Of a stretch of DNA of 64,000 bases, positions 21,367 through 32,488 are shown piece by piece. The notes beneath the pieces were generated by a model. It did no database searches, was not told the origin of the DNA, and saw nothing but the letters and a program-made list of their open reading frames with translations. Position 1 is the stretch's first letter. Each line of letters begins with the position of its first letter. The DNA is from Phragmites australis. Its lineage: Eukaryota; Streptophyta; Magnoliopsida; Poales; Poaceae. The DNA lies in assembly GCF_958298935.1 (NCBI RefSeq), contig NC_084928.1:23343501-23407500 (forward strand), in the 5' to 3' direction. Position numbers and translations under genes: made by a program.

Positions 21367-22864
21367 GGTGGCAGGCGGAGGCCTGGAGAACAAGTGGCTC
21401 ATTGACTCCGATTGTTCGCACCATATGACCGGAGATACATCATGGTTCTCCAACCTCACCCCGACAAAGCAGCACGAGTACATCACTTTCGAGGATGATC
21501 AGAAATGAAGGGTGAAAGCCAAAAGTATGGTAAGGGTGAATGAGAGTTTTACTCTCAAGGATGTGGTTTTGGTGGAGCATCTGGGATAAAACTTGCTTTC
21601 TGTATCTCAGTTGTTGGATGAGGACTTGGAAATGTGTTTCAAACGCCATACTTCTCGAGTTCTTGATTCTTCAAGCGCATTGATTTGCCGAATTTTCAGA
21701 GTTGGGAGAGTTTTTGGAGCTAATTTTTCTGAGTCTTTTGATTTTTCTCGTTGTTTGATTGCTCAACCTTCTTCTGAGCTTTGGATGTGGCATAAGAGAC
21801 TAAGGCATTTGAACTTTGACTTGCTTACTCATTTGAGTGCCCTAGGCTTGATCCGAGGATTGCCCAAGCTCAAGTTTGAGAAGAACCTCATTTGTGCTCC
21901 TTGTCGGTATTGCAAGATGGTTGCTACCTCTCCATATATTGTTGGTCCTTACTGGGTTAGTTCGGCGGGTGGGAAGTGGTATGTACTTGTCATTGTTGAT
22001 GATTTCTCTTGCTACTCTTTGGTTTCCTTTCTTGTGAGCAAGGATGAAGTATTTTTACACTTTCGGAGCTTGGCTTTGAGATTGTTCAAAGAACTCTCTG
22101 GTGCATTGAAAGTAATTCGCAGTGATAATGGCACTGAGTTCAAGAACTATCTCTTTGATGCTTTCTGTCTTGAGCATTGCATTGAGCATCAATTTTCTGT
22201 CCCACGCGTTCCTTAGCAGAATGGCATGGTTGAGAGGAATAATCACACTTTGGTAGAGATGGCTAGGACGATGCTTGACGAGCATAGGACTCCTAGGAAG
22301 TTTTGGGTTGAGACCTTTAGCACGGTGTGCTACATCTCTAAGCAAATTTTCTTGTGCTCGATCTTGAATTTGACTTCTTATGAGTTACGTTTTGGGAGGA
22401 AGCTGAAGGTTTCACATTTGAGAGTTTTTGGGTGTCGGTGCTTCATCCTAAAGCGTGAAAATATTGACAAGTTTGAGTCACGTTCTTCCGATGGTATTTT
22501 CTTGAGATATTCTCTTTATGGTCATTCTTACATGGTCTTTAATCTTGACACTAACACCATCATGGAGTCATGTAATGTGACCTTTGATGAGTCGACCCCT
22601 TGTGCTAGCCCTATCTTTGAGTGTGCAGGTGATCAGAAGATGAGTGAAAGTATTTTTGTAGACAACGACCTTCCAACTTTCGGGGATGACGAGGATGATC
22701 CACTACTTCCTACTACTACACTCGCTCCCAAGCAGGTTCCTACCTCCTTAACAGTGGCAGAGGGTCCTATAGCCTCTACTTCCACTTCAGCTACTTTTGA
22801 GCCTGCACCAGGAGTGTTTGAGGGGGAGGTCATCTCGCAGCGTGAAGCCCCTCAACACATTTAG
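21367..22864 (+). pseudogene. SIRE-like Copia protease and integrase
   Basis: The protease remnant (WLIDSDCSHHMTGD-type, about 21397-21435) is followed by integrase: LWMWHKRLRHLNFDLLTHLS, LICAPCRYCKMVATS, YVLVIVDDFSCYSLVSFLVS and RSDNGTEF with its catalytic Asp. A TAG at 22214 replaces the first Gln of the usual P-Q-Q-N-G box. The C-terminal part FGRKLKVSHLRVFGCRCFIL and a Ser/Thr-rich tail run to 22864. Confidence 0.85.
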
Positions 22865-22885
22865 CGGCGACATCCCCCACAGCTG

Positions 22886-24503
22886 ATGATCGGCGACCTT
22901 AGTGAGAGGGTAACGAGGTCCAAATCTGTTTCTATGCTCATTTCACTAATTCTGCATTGGTTGCTTCTTTTGAGCCCCATGTTATTGGACATGCTTTATC
23001 AGATTCGAGTTGGATCAATGCCATGCATGAAGAGCTTGAAAACTTTGAGAGAAACCAAGGTTGGGTCCTAGTAGAGCCACCCCCAAATGTTCACACCATA
23101 GGCACCAAATGGGGTTTTAAAGACAAACAGGGGGAGGATGGGTCTGTAGTAAGAAACAAGGCTAGACTAGTAGCTCATGGTTTTACTCAGGTAGGGGGAT
23201 AGACTTTGGAGAGACCTTTACACCAGTAGCTAGGTTAGAAGCTATTAGGATCCTCCTTACATTTGTGGCATCCCGAGGTTTCAAGTTGTATCAAATGGAT
23301 GTCAAGAGTACTTTTCTAAATGGTTTCATAGAGGAAGATGTCTATATCAAGCAACCCCTAGGCTTTGAGCATCCTAAATACCCTCATAGAGTATACGAGC
23401 TTTAGAAAGCTTTGTATGGGCTTAAGCAGACACTTAGGGCTTGGTATGATAGGCTTAGGTCTTTCTTTTTAGGGCATGGGTATTTGGTGGGGTCAGCTGA
23501 TAAAACTTTGTTCACTCTCAAGCATGATAATGATTTCTTACTTGTTTAGATTTACGTGGATGATATCATCTTTTATGGCTCTTCGCATGCACTTGTGGCC
23601 AAGTTTGCAGAAACTATGAGCAGGGAGTTCAAGATGTCGATGATGGGCGAGCTCAACTTCTTCCTTGGGCTGCAAATGAAGCAATGCAAGCAAGGTACAT
23701 TCGTCCACCAAATGTAGTACACCAAGGATTTGCTGAAGAAGTTCGACATAAGCGATGCAAAGCCATTGGCGACACCGATGGCTACCTTGACCGTGCTTGA
23801 TCCGAATGAAGATGGCGAGGAGGTGGACTAGCGGGAGTACAGGAGCATGATCGGCTCCCTTCTGTACCTGACAGTGATAAGACCCGACATCCACTTCGCC
23901 ATCTGCTTGTGTGCTCGTCTCCAGACTTCACTGAGGACATCTCATTGCCAAGCGGTGAAACGCATTCTGAGGTATCTCAAGCACACTCTCGAGTATGGCC
24001 TTTGGTTTTCTGCATCCTCTTTGTTTTCTCTTCGTGGCTTTTCAGATGCGGATTTTGCTAGTTGTAGAATTGACAGAAAGAGTACCTCTGATATTTGTCA
24101 TTTCTTGGATACTCTTGTGTGTTGCTCTTCTTGCAAGCAGTCTAGTGTTGTGCAGTCTACTGCTGAAGTTGAATATGTAGCTGCTGCTAGCTGTTGCTCA
24201 CAGATTTTGTAGATGGTTGCTACCTTGAGGGATTTCGGGTTAGATTTCAGGAGTGTGCCACTTTTGTGCGATAACACCAGTGCCATAAGCTTAGCCAATA
24301 ACTCAGTTCAACACTCCAGAACCAAACACATAGATGTGAAATTCCACTTTCTGAGAGACCATAATGAGAAAGGAGACATTGAGTTGAGCTATATAGATAC
24401 CCAACACCAGCTAGCTGGCATCTCTACCAAGCCTCTAGATACAACATGGTTTGCCTTTCTGAGGGGAGAGCGTGGTGTGTGCCATCCATATGGCATTGTG
24501 TGA
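22886..24503 (+). pseudogene. SIRE-like Copia RT and RNase H
   Basis: RT blocks are [53 protein letters not shown] and the YVDDIIFYGS catalytic box. RNase H follows: SLLYLTVIRPDIHFAICLCA, FSDADFASCRIDRKSTSDIC, STAEVEYVAAASCCSQ and ISLANNSVQHSRTKHIDVKF. TAG codons at 23200, 23406, 23547, 23829 and 24210 break the frame; those at 23547 and 23829 fall where Gln is usual and that at 24210 where Trp is usual. Confidence 0.85.
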
Positions 24504-24838
24504 GGGGGAGTTGCTTTTGTACATACTCTATCTTATTCTTGTTGCATTTGCATTACATAGCATTTTTGTAAGATAATCATGTTAGCAAGATTCACTTATA
24601 TGTTCTTTGTACTTTCTTGTATTAGTTGTGAATTTGTGCTAAGTGTAGTGGATGTATAACAATTTGTGCAAGCTTAGGCTCTTATTGAAACATGGAATAA
24701 AATCTGTTGAGCAAGCTTGTCTTTTTTAAGAATGAACTTGAAATGTGAACATAATCTCATGTCATCCTTGAGTGTTTGCTTTAGCTTGATCAGTGCTTAA
24801 ATTAGGGCTAGTTCTGTAAAAAGCTTGTGCTAGGTCGC

Positions 24839-26226
24839 TGTCGGTGACACAGGAACCAGGGGTCCCCGAGTCCTGAGGCCAGACCAGCAGGTTGCCACGT
24901 GGCGACCTCCCGCGGGGATGATCTCCCCGAAGCGCGAGAAGACTAAGTCCCGAGAGAGGGCGCTTGGGGCCATGAACAGTGGTTCCCGAGTACCCGGGTT
25001 CCCCGATGATCCAAGAAGACCAAGTGCTGGGAAAAGAGTGCTCGGGGCTGCGGGCAGTGGCCCCCGAGCACTCGAGTCCCCCGACGACCAAGGAAAGCCG
25101 AGTACCGGGAAGGGGGTGCTCGGGGCCGCGAGCAGCGGCCCCTGAGCTCCCAAGTACCCTGAAGACCCAAAGGAAGCTAAGTTCCGGGAGAGAGTGCTCG
25201 GGGTCGCGAGCTGTGGCCCCCGAGTACTTGGTTCCCCGAGGACCAAGAAAGGGCATATCCGGGAGAGAGTGCCCGGGGCTGTGAACAGCGGCCCCCAAGC
25301 ACTCGGTTCCCCGGGGACCCCAGAAGTCCTTCGTTGGTGGCCCCCACAGAGGTCCAGCAGTGAGGTGTCAGCCAGTGAAAGGCCCGATGCCGCATTTAAG
25401 AGGGAGCGTGGCCTGTCACTTCCAACTGCTCCTGCCACGCTCGGTGTCAGTCCCTGCCACTTTCTAGCAGGAGGGCGTGGGGACATTTAATGCACGGGTC
25501 CCATCCCGCGTCATCCGGCGCGCCTCGGGATAACGTTGTGAGGCGCGAGGCGTCCCGTCTGCCGCCTTGCTGTGTCAGGCGTACAAGACCGGGCGGGCAC
25601 GCCGGGCTGCTCTGTGGCTGCCCGGTGGGCCCTCTCCACGGTGCCCGTTGCCGAACTCCATCATGATGACCGAGACCGGGCGGGGGGCGCGTTTTCAACC
25701 CCGCCGTCACTTCGCACAGCAGCCCATGATGGTTGCTCTTCTATTTATGGCGCATTGGAACTCGTGCCCTCCATTTCGGGGCACGCTACCGCCGGCGAGT
25801 ATTTAAGAGGAGCCGGTGGACACAGAGGCAGAGGCCGGATCGGGACACATCCAAGACACCGGGTTCGCACACTCAGAGCCAAGGAAGAACACTCCCGTAC
25901 AAGCACAGAAGCTGAGACCACCGAAGAGCAAGGAGCTCGAAGCTCTAGGATAGACAAACATTCTTGTAACTAGCAACATCCCTGAGAGACATTCTCGGTG
26001 CATTTATAGCATCCACACAGGAGTAGGGTATTACGCTCAGTGCGGCCCGAACCTGTCTAAAAACCTCCAGTGCATTTACTGCATTCTGCATTCGATCATT
26101 CCATTCCACTTGCCATCGCATTTACACCCATTTATTTCTCCCGCAAACAGATTCAGAATCATCCCCCCGACCGAATCTCAAAGGGGGTCCCTCCGGATCC
26201 CTGCGATAGGAGTTCACCCTCCGACA
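24839..26226 (+). mobile_element. Second solo LTR of the Tat Gypsy family
   Basis: The 1388-bp LTR starts TGTCGGTGAC and ends CTCCGACA, flanked by gtcgc (24834-24838) and gccgc (26227-26231), a 5-bp duplication with one mismatch. A TATA-like tatttaagagg lies at about 25800. It is the reverse orientation of the LTR at 15272-16643. It contains four units of about 75-80 bp with gtgctcgggg cores (25038, 25116, 25196, 25269). No internal sequence is present. Confidence 0.85.
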
Positions 26227-27745
26227 GCCGCTTTTTTCAGTTCAGCGAATTGGGGGTCTTTGACCTTTATCTATGTAAATGTTTAGCCCATGATTAACCC
26301 TTGGGAGAGCATGCACTCTTTTGTGTCGCAAGGGCATAACTTATTTTAACTTTGTGAAAAATTTCATATCTTGAATTCTATGTTGAGTTAATAAAATGAA
26401 TGATCAAGTTTTGAGCTAACATTGAATCCAATATGGTGGCTTAAAGCTTCACGTGGTTTGCCAAAGAAGTGAACCAATGGTTGCTTAAAACTCACTTGAA
26501 GATAGTTAAATGATCCAATGAGAAAGTTAACTTGTGCTTTTTAATGTGCTAAGAATGTTATTTTTCATGTTTTCAAATTAAGGCTTGGATTGATATGTGG
26601 GTGCTTGCATAGTCCATCGGGTTGAACTTGGTTGCCTAGGTTGAACTTGACATAGCACTAGTTTCTCTAATCTTTGCACTGATTATAAAATTTTGGGTGC
26701 TTTTATGGTGACATCTTTTGAATAATTGAACAACATGATCAAAACTTACTTCACTCCTGGTGCTTGTGACATGAACTCACTTTGAGACTTTGTGCGCCTT
26801 TTATATTGTTTACCCCTCCTAGTGCTTTGACATCTCTAGTCCTTGCAAGTGCTTTGTGATCTATATATGAAGCTTTGTAGACTTGCATTTTATTTGCACA
26901 TCTTTTGCATAGTCTTGTATCCTTGATGTTTGCATTGCCAAAGGAGGAGAAAATATGCCCAAAGATATTATACACAAATATTCAACAAAGAGGGAGAAAA
27001 TTGCATTTATCTATAAATGAAAAGAAAAAAAAAGAATATATGCAATCATCAAGGAGGAGCATGTGTTCTTGGATTTTTGACTTTTCTTGCTCTTTTGAGG
27101 TTTTTGGCTCATTTTTGCCTCTCTTAGGGCTTTTGCAACCTTTCTTATGCCAAGTGACATATTTTGCTTTTTCTCAAGTTTTTAGTCACTTGGATGAGCT
27201 TATCTTAATTTCTTCAAACCAAAATCTTTGTGCTTTAAGGGTTGTCAATGCACTCATTAAGGGGGAGATTGAGAAACCAAGTTGAAATATGTATTGGTTT
27301 ACTTATGATAAGTGATTGACATTGGTACTTATTTGGTTTGATGATCTTCAGTTTTGCATAAGCTTTGATGTGATTTGAATTGATTTAGGATTTTATTTGA
27401 GCATATTGATTATGGATGAACTGGAATTGAAGTTGGAGATATGCATTTGCTTGTCTCATGGTGTGCCTGTAATGAATGCAACTTGGTGGTCGACGGCAGG
27501 ATGATCGGGGCCAAGTGGAGTGCTTTGTGCCAGACGATCAAGGAGGCCGCACAGAGTCAAGAGTGATTCTAGCTGAACACGTGGAGGTCAAGTAAAGCAT
27601 GAAAAGTGGATGAAGACGGCGTGTTGATAAAGTCAAACGAAAGGGATACCGATACAAGTGACAAGACGGCCCGAGGGATCGAGAGCGGGAAAGACTTGCC
27701 AGCGATCAGGACCGCATGACGGAGTACACGTGTCGACATCAAAAC
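26227..27745 (+). repeat. SIRE-like 3' region, polypurine tract and partial 3' LTR
   Basis: AT-rich sequence with no credible gene runs to the tract aagggggagatt at 27259-27270. The LTR begins at about 27269 (ttgagaaaccaag) and loses recognisable character near 27745. A 5' LTR for comparison is absent, so the LTR end is a guess. Confidence 0.55.
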
Positions 27746-29180
27746 ACTTACTTAAATTGTACACGATCGCTTCCTGACATATTTTTTTACAAGGAAAACC
27801 AGTGACTAAGCATTAGATTTACCTCGAGATTTAAGATGTAGCTCCCTAAACAAAAGTTGCTTCCTTGTGCCCTCAGTTTTTTTTTCCCTTTTCATCGCGT
27901 CTGCTGACTTCTGGACATTTAGACACTTGTATTTATACGTAATAAAAACAGAAGAGGATGGCAAGAAATTACATCCACACAAGGGCGGGGAGGTGATATT
28001 TATATGCGAATTGCTGAAAAGTACAATTTAAATGTACAATGAATTATTGCGGTTTGGTGGAAAATAAATAATTTTTTTTAAGAACTACGGCAAGAGGATC
28101 GCCCCACCAGCTAACAAGGGTAACAACAAGCACAAAAGATCGCTACCACAACAAGGACAGCAGTCACTAAGCTACGAACTACAACAAAGGAACACCTTGA
28201 ATAAAAGAAAAATGGTCGTCGTGCGTAAGTAGTTCGGAAAAACAAGATCACGCCCTCATTGCCAGCACTATGAATATTACACGGCCGATCACCATCGATG
28301 CTTGCTTAAAATTCCAAGTACAGTATGGCTCATTTAACTTGTTACGTTGTTAAAAACTGACTCTTCACCAATGTACCGAAGCAGCAGATTTGCGCATCAT
28401 TAACATTTTTCATTCAAAAGAAGAGTTATTATTGTCACTAATCAACTGACAGCCCACGTACGGAAAGCTTACATATATTATCATGGAGTTCTGGCAATGC
28501 TGATTGGCGTGCTATAGAACAATCCAAACTTTTAAAATATAGATTTCCATCACCAACAGAGAGAAAAGAAATGTAGTAGTATGTATCGATCGAGCCGCAA
28601 GTTCAGATGGTATGGTGCTTGTTGACTTCGGTAGATTTCCTCCATGGCCAACTTCACTTGTGCCCTCTGAGATACATGTATACTTTCTACATAAAGAAGG
28701 TACTATTAGCTCCGTGTGCTGTTGTAGATAGTATTGCAAAGGAACATAGCATATGTTTATGATGGAGTCACAGTTGATGTAACATGATCACTCAACTATC
28801 ACGTATTTTCTAGGAACAAGTCTATTTTACTCCCCCAAAATTTTCAGTTATCCGTATGACCCTATTGTTTCCATCCCTGAACTACTAAAATTGGGTTACT
28901 TCACTCCCTAATGACATTTGTCATTTTTATTCATCCTTACACAAGTCGTGTTTTAAGAAAAAAAATGTGCAATGACAGATAGCATCATAAACTATGTTGT
29001 GATTTTTTTTTGTAATTTTTCATGAGTATGCATTTTCATATCACAGAGGTTAAACTGGTCTCAAATGTTTCCAAACTATGGCATTAGTCATGAAAAAATT
29101 CTTCAAATATTTATAACATACGTATGATATCATCTATCATCCTACAAAATTTTGATTTAAAGGACGGCTTTTGACTCAGA
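27746..29180. other. Non-coding, AT-rich; no gene seen
   Basis: No supported frame. On the minus strand at about 28512-28690 there is a short open stretch behind a weak acceptor (ttctttatgtag); it could be a last exon of the RNase III-like gene but shows no recognisable domain. 28770-29170 is low-complexity AT-rich sequence. Confidence 0.4.
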
Positions 29181-29605
29181 GTGCATTTTCATCCTTGGCA
29201 AGAATTTTTCTCGCCTTGCTAGGCTCGGTTGGGCTTCTGGAAACGTCAGAATATTCTTGCAACTGAGGCCATCTTGCTTTCGAGGCATTGAGCTTTTTTC
29301 ACTCCATTGAGCCGAAAAAAAGTGATCTTAAAACAGATTCCTCCCGAAACAAGCTCCATCAGTTGCAGCAACTCACCACTTCTTAGACATGGTTGAGCAC
29401 TTTTCATTCCCTTCACCTGTCCATACTCCATAAATTGAGCCACCTTCCAGAATACACCATGCTGCTGGGGACCATTAATTTGAGGAGGCATGGCAATGCC
29501 CCTTAACTGCAGCTGACCCGGAACTGAAGGTCATGTAATGGTTGTGTAATCTGCTTTCTTCTTAATGAAATACGTGCGCAAAACATTCTCGGAAAAAAGA
29601 GGTTT
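29180..29605 (+). mobile_element. Possible 3' end of a truncated LINE-type retroposon
   Basis: The stretch ends with taatgaaatacgtgcgcaaa and then cggaaaaaaga, a tail pattern often seen at the 3' end of grass L1 elements. No RT motif remains and no target-site duplication was found, so this is tentative. Confidence 0.35.
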
Positions 29606-29969
29606 TCCCATTTCTTTAGAAAATAACGTGCATAGTTGTATAGCTTGAAGCATACAATTAATCAAACAAATAGAAAATAATTAATGATTCAATATTTTAG
29701 TGAAGTTCATAAGCAGATCTTTGAAGTAACTAATGTATTTTTTATATCCTTCAACCATTTCAGCTGTTCCATTAACTACATAGATGCCAATAAGCACATC
29801 CATACTCGAAATACATAACCCATAATGTTTATTTTTAAAAAAAAGTCAAGGCATCAAAAAACTACTTTCTCCTCGTGTATCTAATTTCCAAATATAAATG
29901 AAAGGAGTGTGTTAACACCAAACATAATATAAAAGGGTAAATGCATAGTGTAGTAGAAAAGTTACAGAC

Positions 29970-30029
29970 CTGAATAACCCAAAGAAGTATCTTCAGACAA
30001 AACCAGGCAAACCCAACAAAGAAAGAGAT
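29970..30029 (-). CDS. Candidate exon 5 of the RNase III-like gene (hydrophobic segment)
   Basis: A 60-bp stretch between an acceptor (ttgttctttcag) and a donor (CAG|gtctgt) encodes ISFFVGFAWFCLKILLWVIQ in the phase left by exon 4. The sequence would form a membrane-spanning helix. No homology is recognised; the exon is proposed only from splice consensus and phase. The following exon and the true stop were not located. Confidence 0.45.
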
Positions 30030-30179
30030 CTGAAAGAACAAATAATGATCTGAAATGCCATAGAGACATCATTAACCTTATGTAACCATGTCGATACACT
30101 TCATATATTAAACGCTAGTCGATAGCATGGTCATTTGTTCATTGTATAGATATAAGGAACAGAAGTAATAGATTTTATC

Positions 30180-30413
30180 TTTCTCAAAAGGAAATAATAT
30201 AATAGACTTCGGAGAATCGAACGATAGCTTGGTTAGTAGAGCCTCCGGTTAAAGGGCCATCCATCGGGTTTGAACTCACGTGCTCACAGGTCGTGTGGGC
30301 ACCTCTCTGAAAATTAGTTTTAGTGAGTTTTGTTTACAGCCAGGTTGAGTATTCCTCTACCTTTAGAACAACTCGAGGGGACGTCTCTCTGTGATCTAGT
30401 TTTTTTTTAGAAA
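30180..30413 (+). mobile_element. tRNA-derived SINE
   Basis: The tRNA-like part has an A-box-like tagcttggttagtagagcc and a B-box-like gggtttgaactc about 35 bases later, then a tRNA-unrelated body ending in T9. A 14-bp direct repeat taatagattttatc at 30166-30179 and 30414-30427 may be the target duplication; a shorter alternative (gaaataata) would put the left end near 30200. It lies in intron 4 of the RNase III-like gene. Confidence 0.65.
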
Positions 30414-30434
30414 TAATAGATTTTATCCACTCAC

Positions 30435-30510
30435 CTCTACTATCGCATGATCAGAGGAGGTGTCGATTGCAGCCAGTGTACAGCTGATGAAAAATGCAGC
30501 CAGTATACCC
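30435..30510 (-). CDS. Candidate exon 4 of the RNase III-like gene (hydrophobic segment)
   Basis: Acceptor ttgttatcag and donor GAG|gtgagt bound 76 bases. With the two bases left by exon 3 they read T then GILAAFFISCTLAAIDTSSD and HAIVE, ending in phase 0. The first part is hydrophobic enough for a membrane segment. Support comes from two good splice sites and exact phase, not from similarity. Confidence 0.5.
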
Positions 30511-31104
30511 CTGATAACAAATAAATTATATTTTGGTTAGTATCGGACACAAAAAAGAAATCTATTTTCACATATGCTTCTTAAAATGTAATTAAAATAT
30601 TGACATCATCATGAAAGCGACATTTGCTAGGATTGCGCCGAACATTTTTTGTTGCGTGTGGACATGTGCAGGAGGGCGATTTGTTTTGTGCAGCATGGGA
30701 CCGATGAGAGAAGGCGTCAGTTATTTTCCCTGGGAACACAAAGGTGTTGGGGGTCGCACGCTATGCCCATGCATGCTGGGTCGCGGGATAACCGCGTCGT
30801 ATCATATGATATGCTATTTTTTCCTCGAATTCGTTAAGCTCTTGATAAACTTTGGAAATAAGGTAACCAAATTTAACCAATTTCACTTGGTTCCTCCTAC
30901 TTCATACAACAATGTAGTCAACCGTCATATGAGTGATTTTTGAAGTTTAAAGGTGTGGGAGAAACAAAAAAAAAAGGAGATCTATGACTAATTTAAAACA
31001 GAAACGATGGACACAAAATACAATTCATGGAAAACTTATTGTTTCGTCCTAACAAGTATCAGTTTTTCAACTTCTTATTTGATTGAAGGAGATAAGAATC
31101 TTAC

Positions 31105-31271
31105 GTAAAGATGCGTTTTGGCCAATAATGCTTCTTGCTGCATTGCTCATTAGGCTTCTGCTCGAACTCTCCAAGCTCCTCTGATCCATTACCACGTGCA
31201 GCTTTGGTTATCTGCTCCTTTTCACCACCCGCAAGGTGCAATGCTTCTTCTTTGAACAACCTGCTTGCGAC
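31105..31271 (-). CDS. RNase III-like gene, exon 3
   Basis: This follows acceptor atgatttag and encodes VASRLFKEEALHLAGGEKEQ, ITKAARGNGSEELGEFEQKP and NEQCSKKHYWPKRIF, the region after the RNase III fold: a helix, then a charged, poorly conserved tail. The donor AC|gtaaga overlaps a TAA (31101-31103) that would be read if the intron were kept, so retention ends the protein at once after KRIFT. Removing the intron leads in phase to exon 4. Confidence 0.65.
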
Positions 31272-31352
31272 CTAAATCATACAATATAGCCATTATGATG
31301 ACCACAAGTTACCCAAATAAAGCAGATTACAGCATGACAAAATTATGAATAC

Positions 31353-31484
31353 CTTGCGGAGTTTTTCAAGGTCAAATCTGCTATCAACATAGACGGCACC
31401 GGCAATGGCCTCAACGATATCAGCAAGCACCTTTGGAGCCTTGCCCTCTGTTTCTTTCTGCACTGAGTCGGTAAACAGGCTCAC
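31353..31484 (-). CDS. RNase III-like gene, exon 2 (second half of the catalytic domain)
   Basis: Exactly 44 codons lie between acceptor ttgtgatgcag and donor AAG|gtattc. They encode VSLFTDSVQKETEGKAPKVL, ADIVEAIAGAVYVDSRFDLE, KLRK. The block KVLADIVEAIAGAVYVD is the conserved second acidic motif of class I RNase III domains and keeps both the Asp and the Glu that bind metal. Phase 0 on both sides fits exon 1 and exon 3. It lies 14.2 kb from exon 1. Confidence 0.8.
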
Positions 31485-32112
31485 CTGCATCACAAATGCT
31501 ATAGTCAGTAAAAACAATTGGTGTACAGTAACAGAGATAATATGGTCACGAGCTGATCTACTTATACAACGGCATTAAAAAAAGAGAAACAACACCTATA
31601 TATATGTTGAACTTCCATCGGAACTGCACAGAGTGCTTCAAGCTTAAAGATTTTTCATTAAAAAAAATCTTGAAATAAACATCATATTTCATCATACAAT
31701 TCAAAATTTTCAGATAACACTGGAATTTAGAGCATGATTTATGTGCGTTCTAGCATCACATAAAGCAGGGAGGGGGGCTGCTGCCCTTGCCCTAGCGCCG
31801 CCTTGCCCCTGCCCTCATCAGCTGCGCCCTGCTGCTCCTGGCCACCACTGCCCATGCAGAGGAGGCGGCTGGCGGCCCTGCAGCGGCAAGGGAGGGCCTG
31901 GAATACCTCAAATTTTCAGAAAAAATAATTATTCAACAGGAAGGCTAAAGAGAAGACAAAAAATTGAATTTTTTATCCGTACATCGGATCAAAGGTTTCG
32001 GATGCGTGGAGCTTGTCGAGACAATTCCGTTTAACTATTTATACATACTGTTTAAATAACGAATGAATTCGTAGCAAGTCTAAGTAAATCTAAACCATTG
32101 TATTTCGCTTTA
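31485..32112. other. Intron 1, distal part; no gene seen
   Basis: Mostly AT-rich, with one GC-rich island at about 31770-31900 that shows no recognisable domain. It ends at the CTTTA target site of the LTR element. Confidence 0.5.
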
Positions 32113-32488
32113 TGTTGGAGGAACATCTCAACTTAGTGATATTTAGAAGATGCACTATAGTATTCTCATGCACTATAGTATTACTATAGTTATCATAGTA
32201 TCTCAGCCACCATGCGGTATATAAAGAGGTGAAAAGCTCAAAATATCCCTCTATATATAATTGTAACATAATATCTTAGAGATAAGTTGGTAATTTCTCT
32301 ACCCTTTCTCTTTATAAATAAACTCTCAAAAAGCAGGAGAGGAGGCCAGGGATTTTCCCCCATTATACTGGCTTTGCTTCTCTCTTGTTCTCTCCTTTCG
32401 GCTCACAGGTTCATCTTCAAGCTTAAACCCTCTCATTGGAGGAGGCTCTCGCCACACTCTATCCGGGGCACATCTTCATACCCCAACA
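32113..32488. repeat. Left LTR of the non-autonomous element
   Basis: 376 bp, TGTTGGAGGAAC to CCCCAACA. Compared with the right copy it has a short internal duplication (gatgcactatagtatt repeated at about 32150-32185) and an AT-rich insertion near 32300. Shared landmarks are tcatagtatctcagccacca and gattttcccccatta. Confidence 0.8.

Larger units (their letters stand above)
19498..27745 (+). mobile_element. SIRE/Maximus-like Copia retrotransposon, degenerate, with nested solo LTR
   Basis: The plus-strand order is partial gag with zinc knuckle and coiled coil, protease/integrase, RT, RNase H, a long non-coding 3' region, a polypurine tract (aagggggaga) at 27259-27268, and part of the 3' LTR. 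A Gypsy solo LTR splits the region after pol at 24839-26226. No 5' LTR or gag N-terminus is present; the left end abuts a broken LINE. The large coiled-coil gag and long 3' region suggest the SIRE lineage, but that assignment is by appearance only. Confidence 0.8.

Noticed and set aside
28512..28739. Possible last exon of the RNase III-like gene
   Set aside because: Weak acceptor, frame in exon-5 phase stops after ten codons, no domain; kept only as a remark.
30203..30290. A tRNA gene
   Set aside because: Boxes are degenerate, no acceptor-stem pairing, poly-T end and flanking repeats fit a SINE better.
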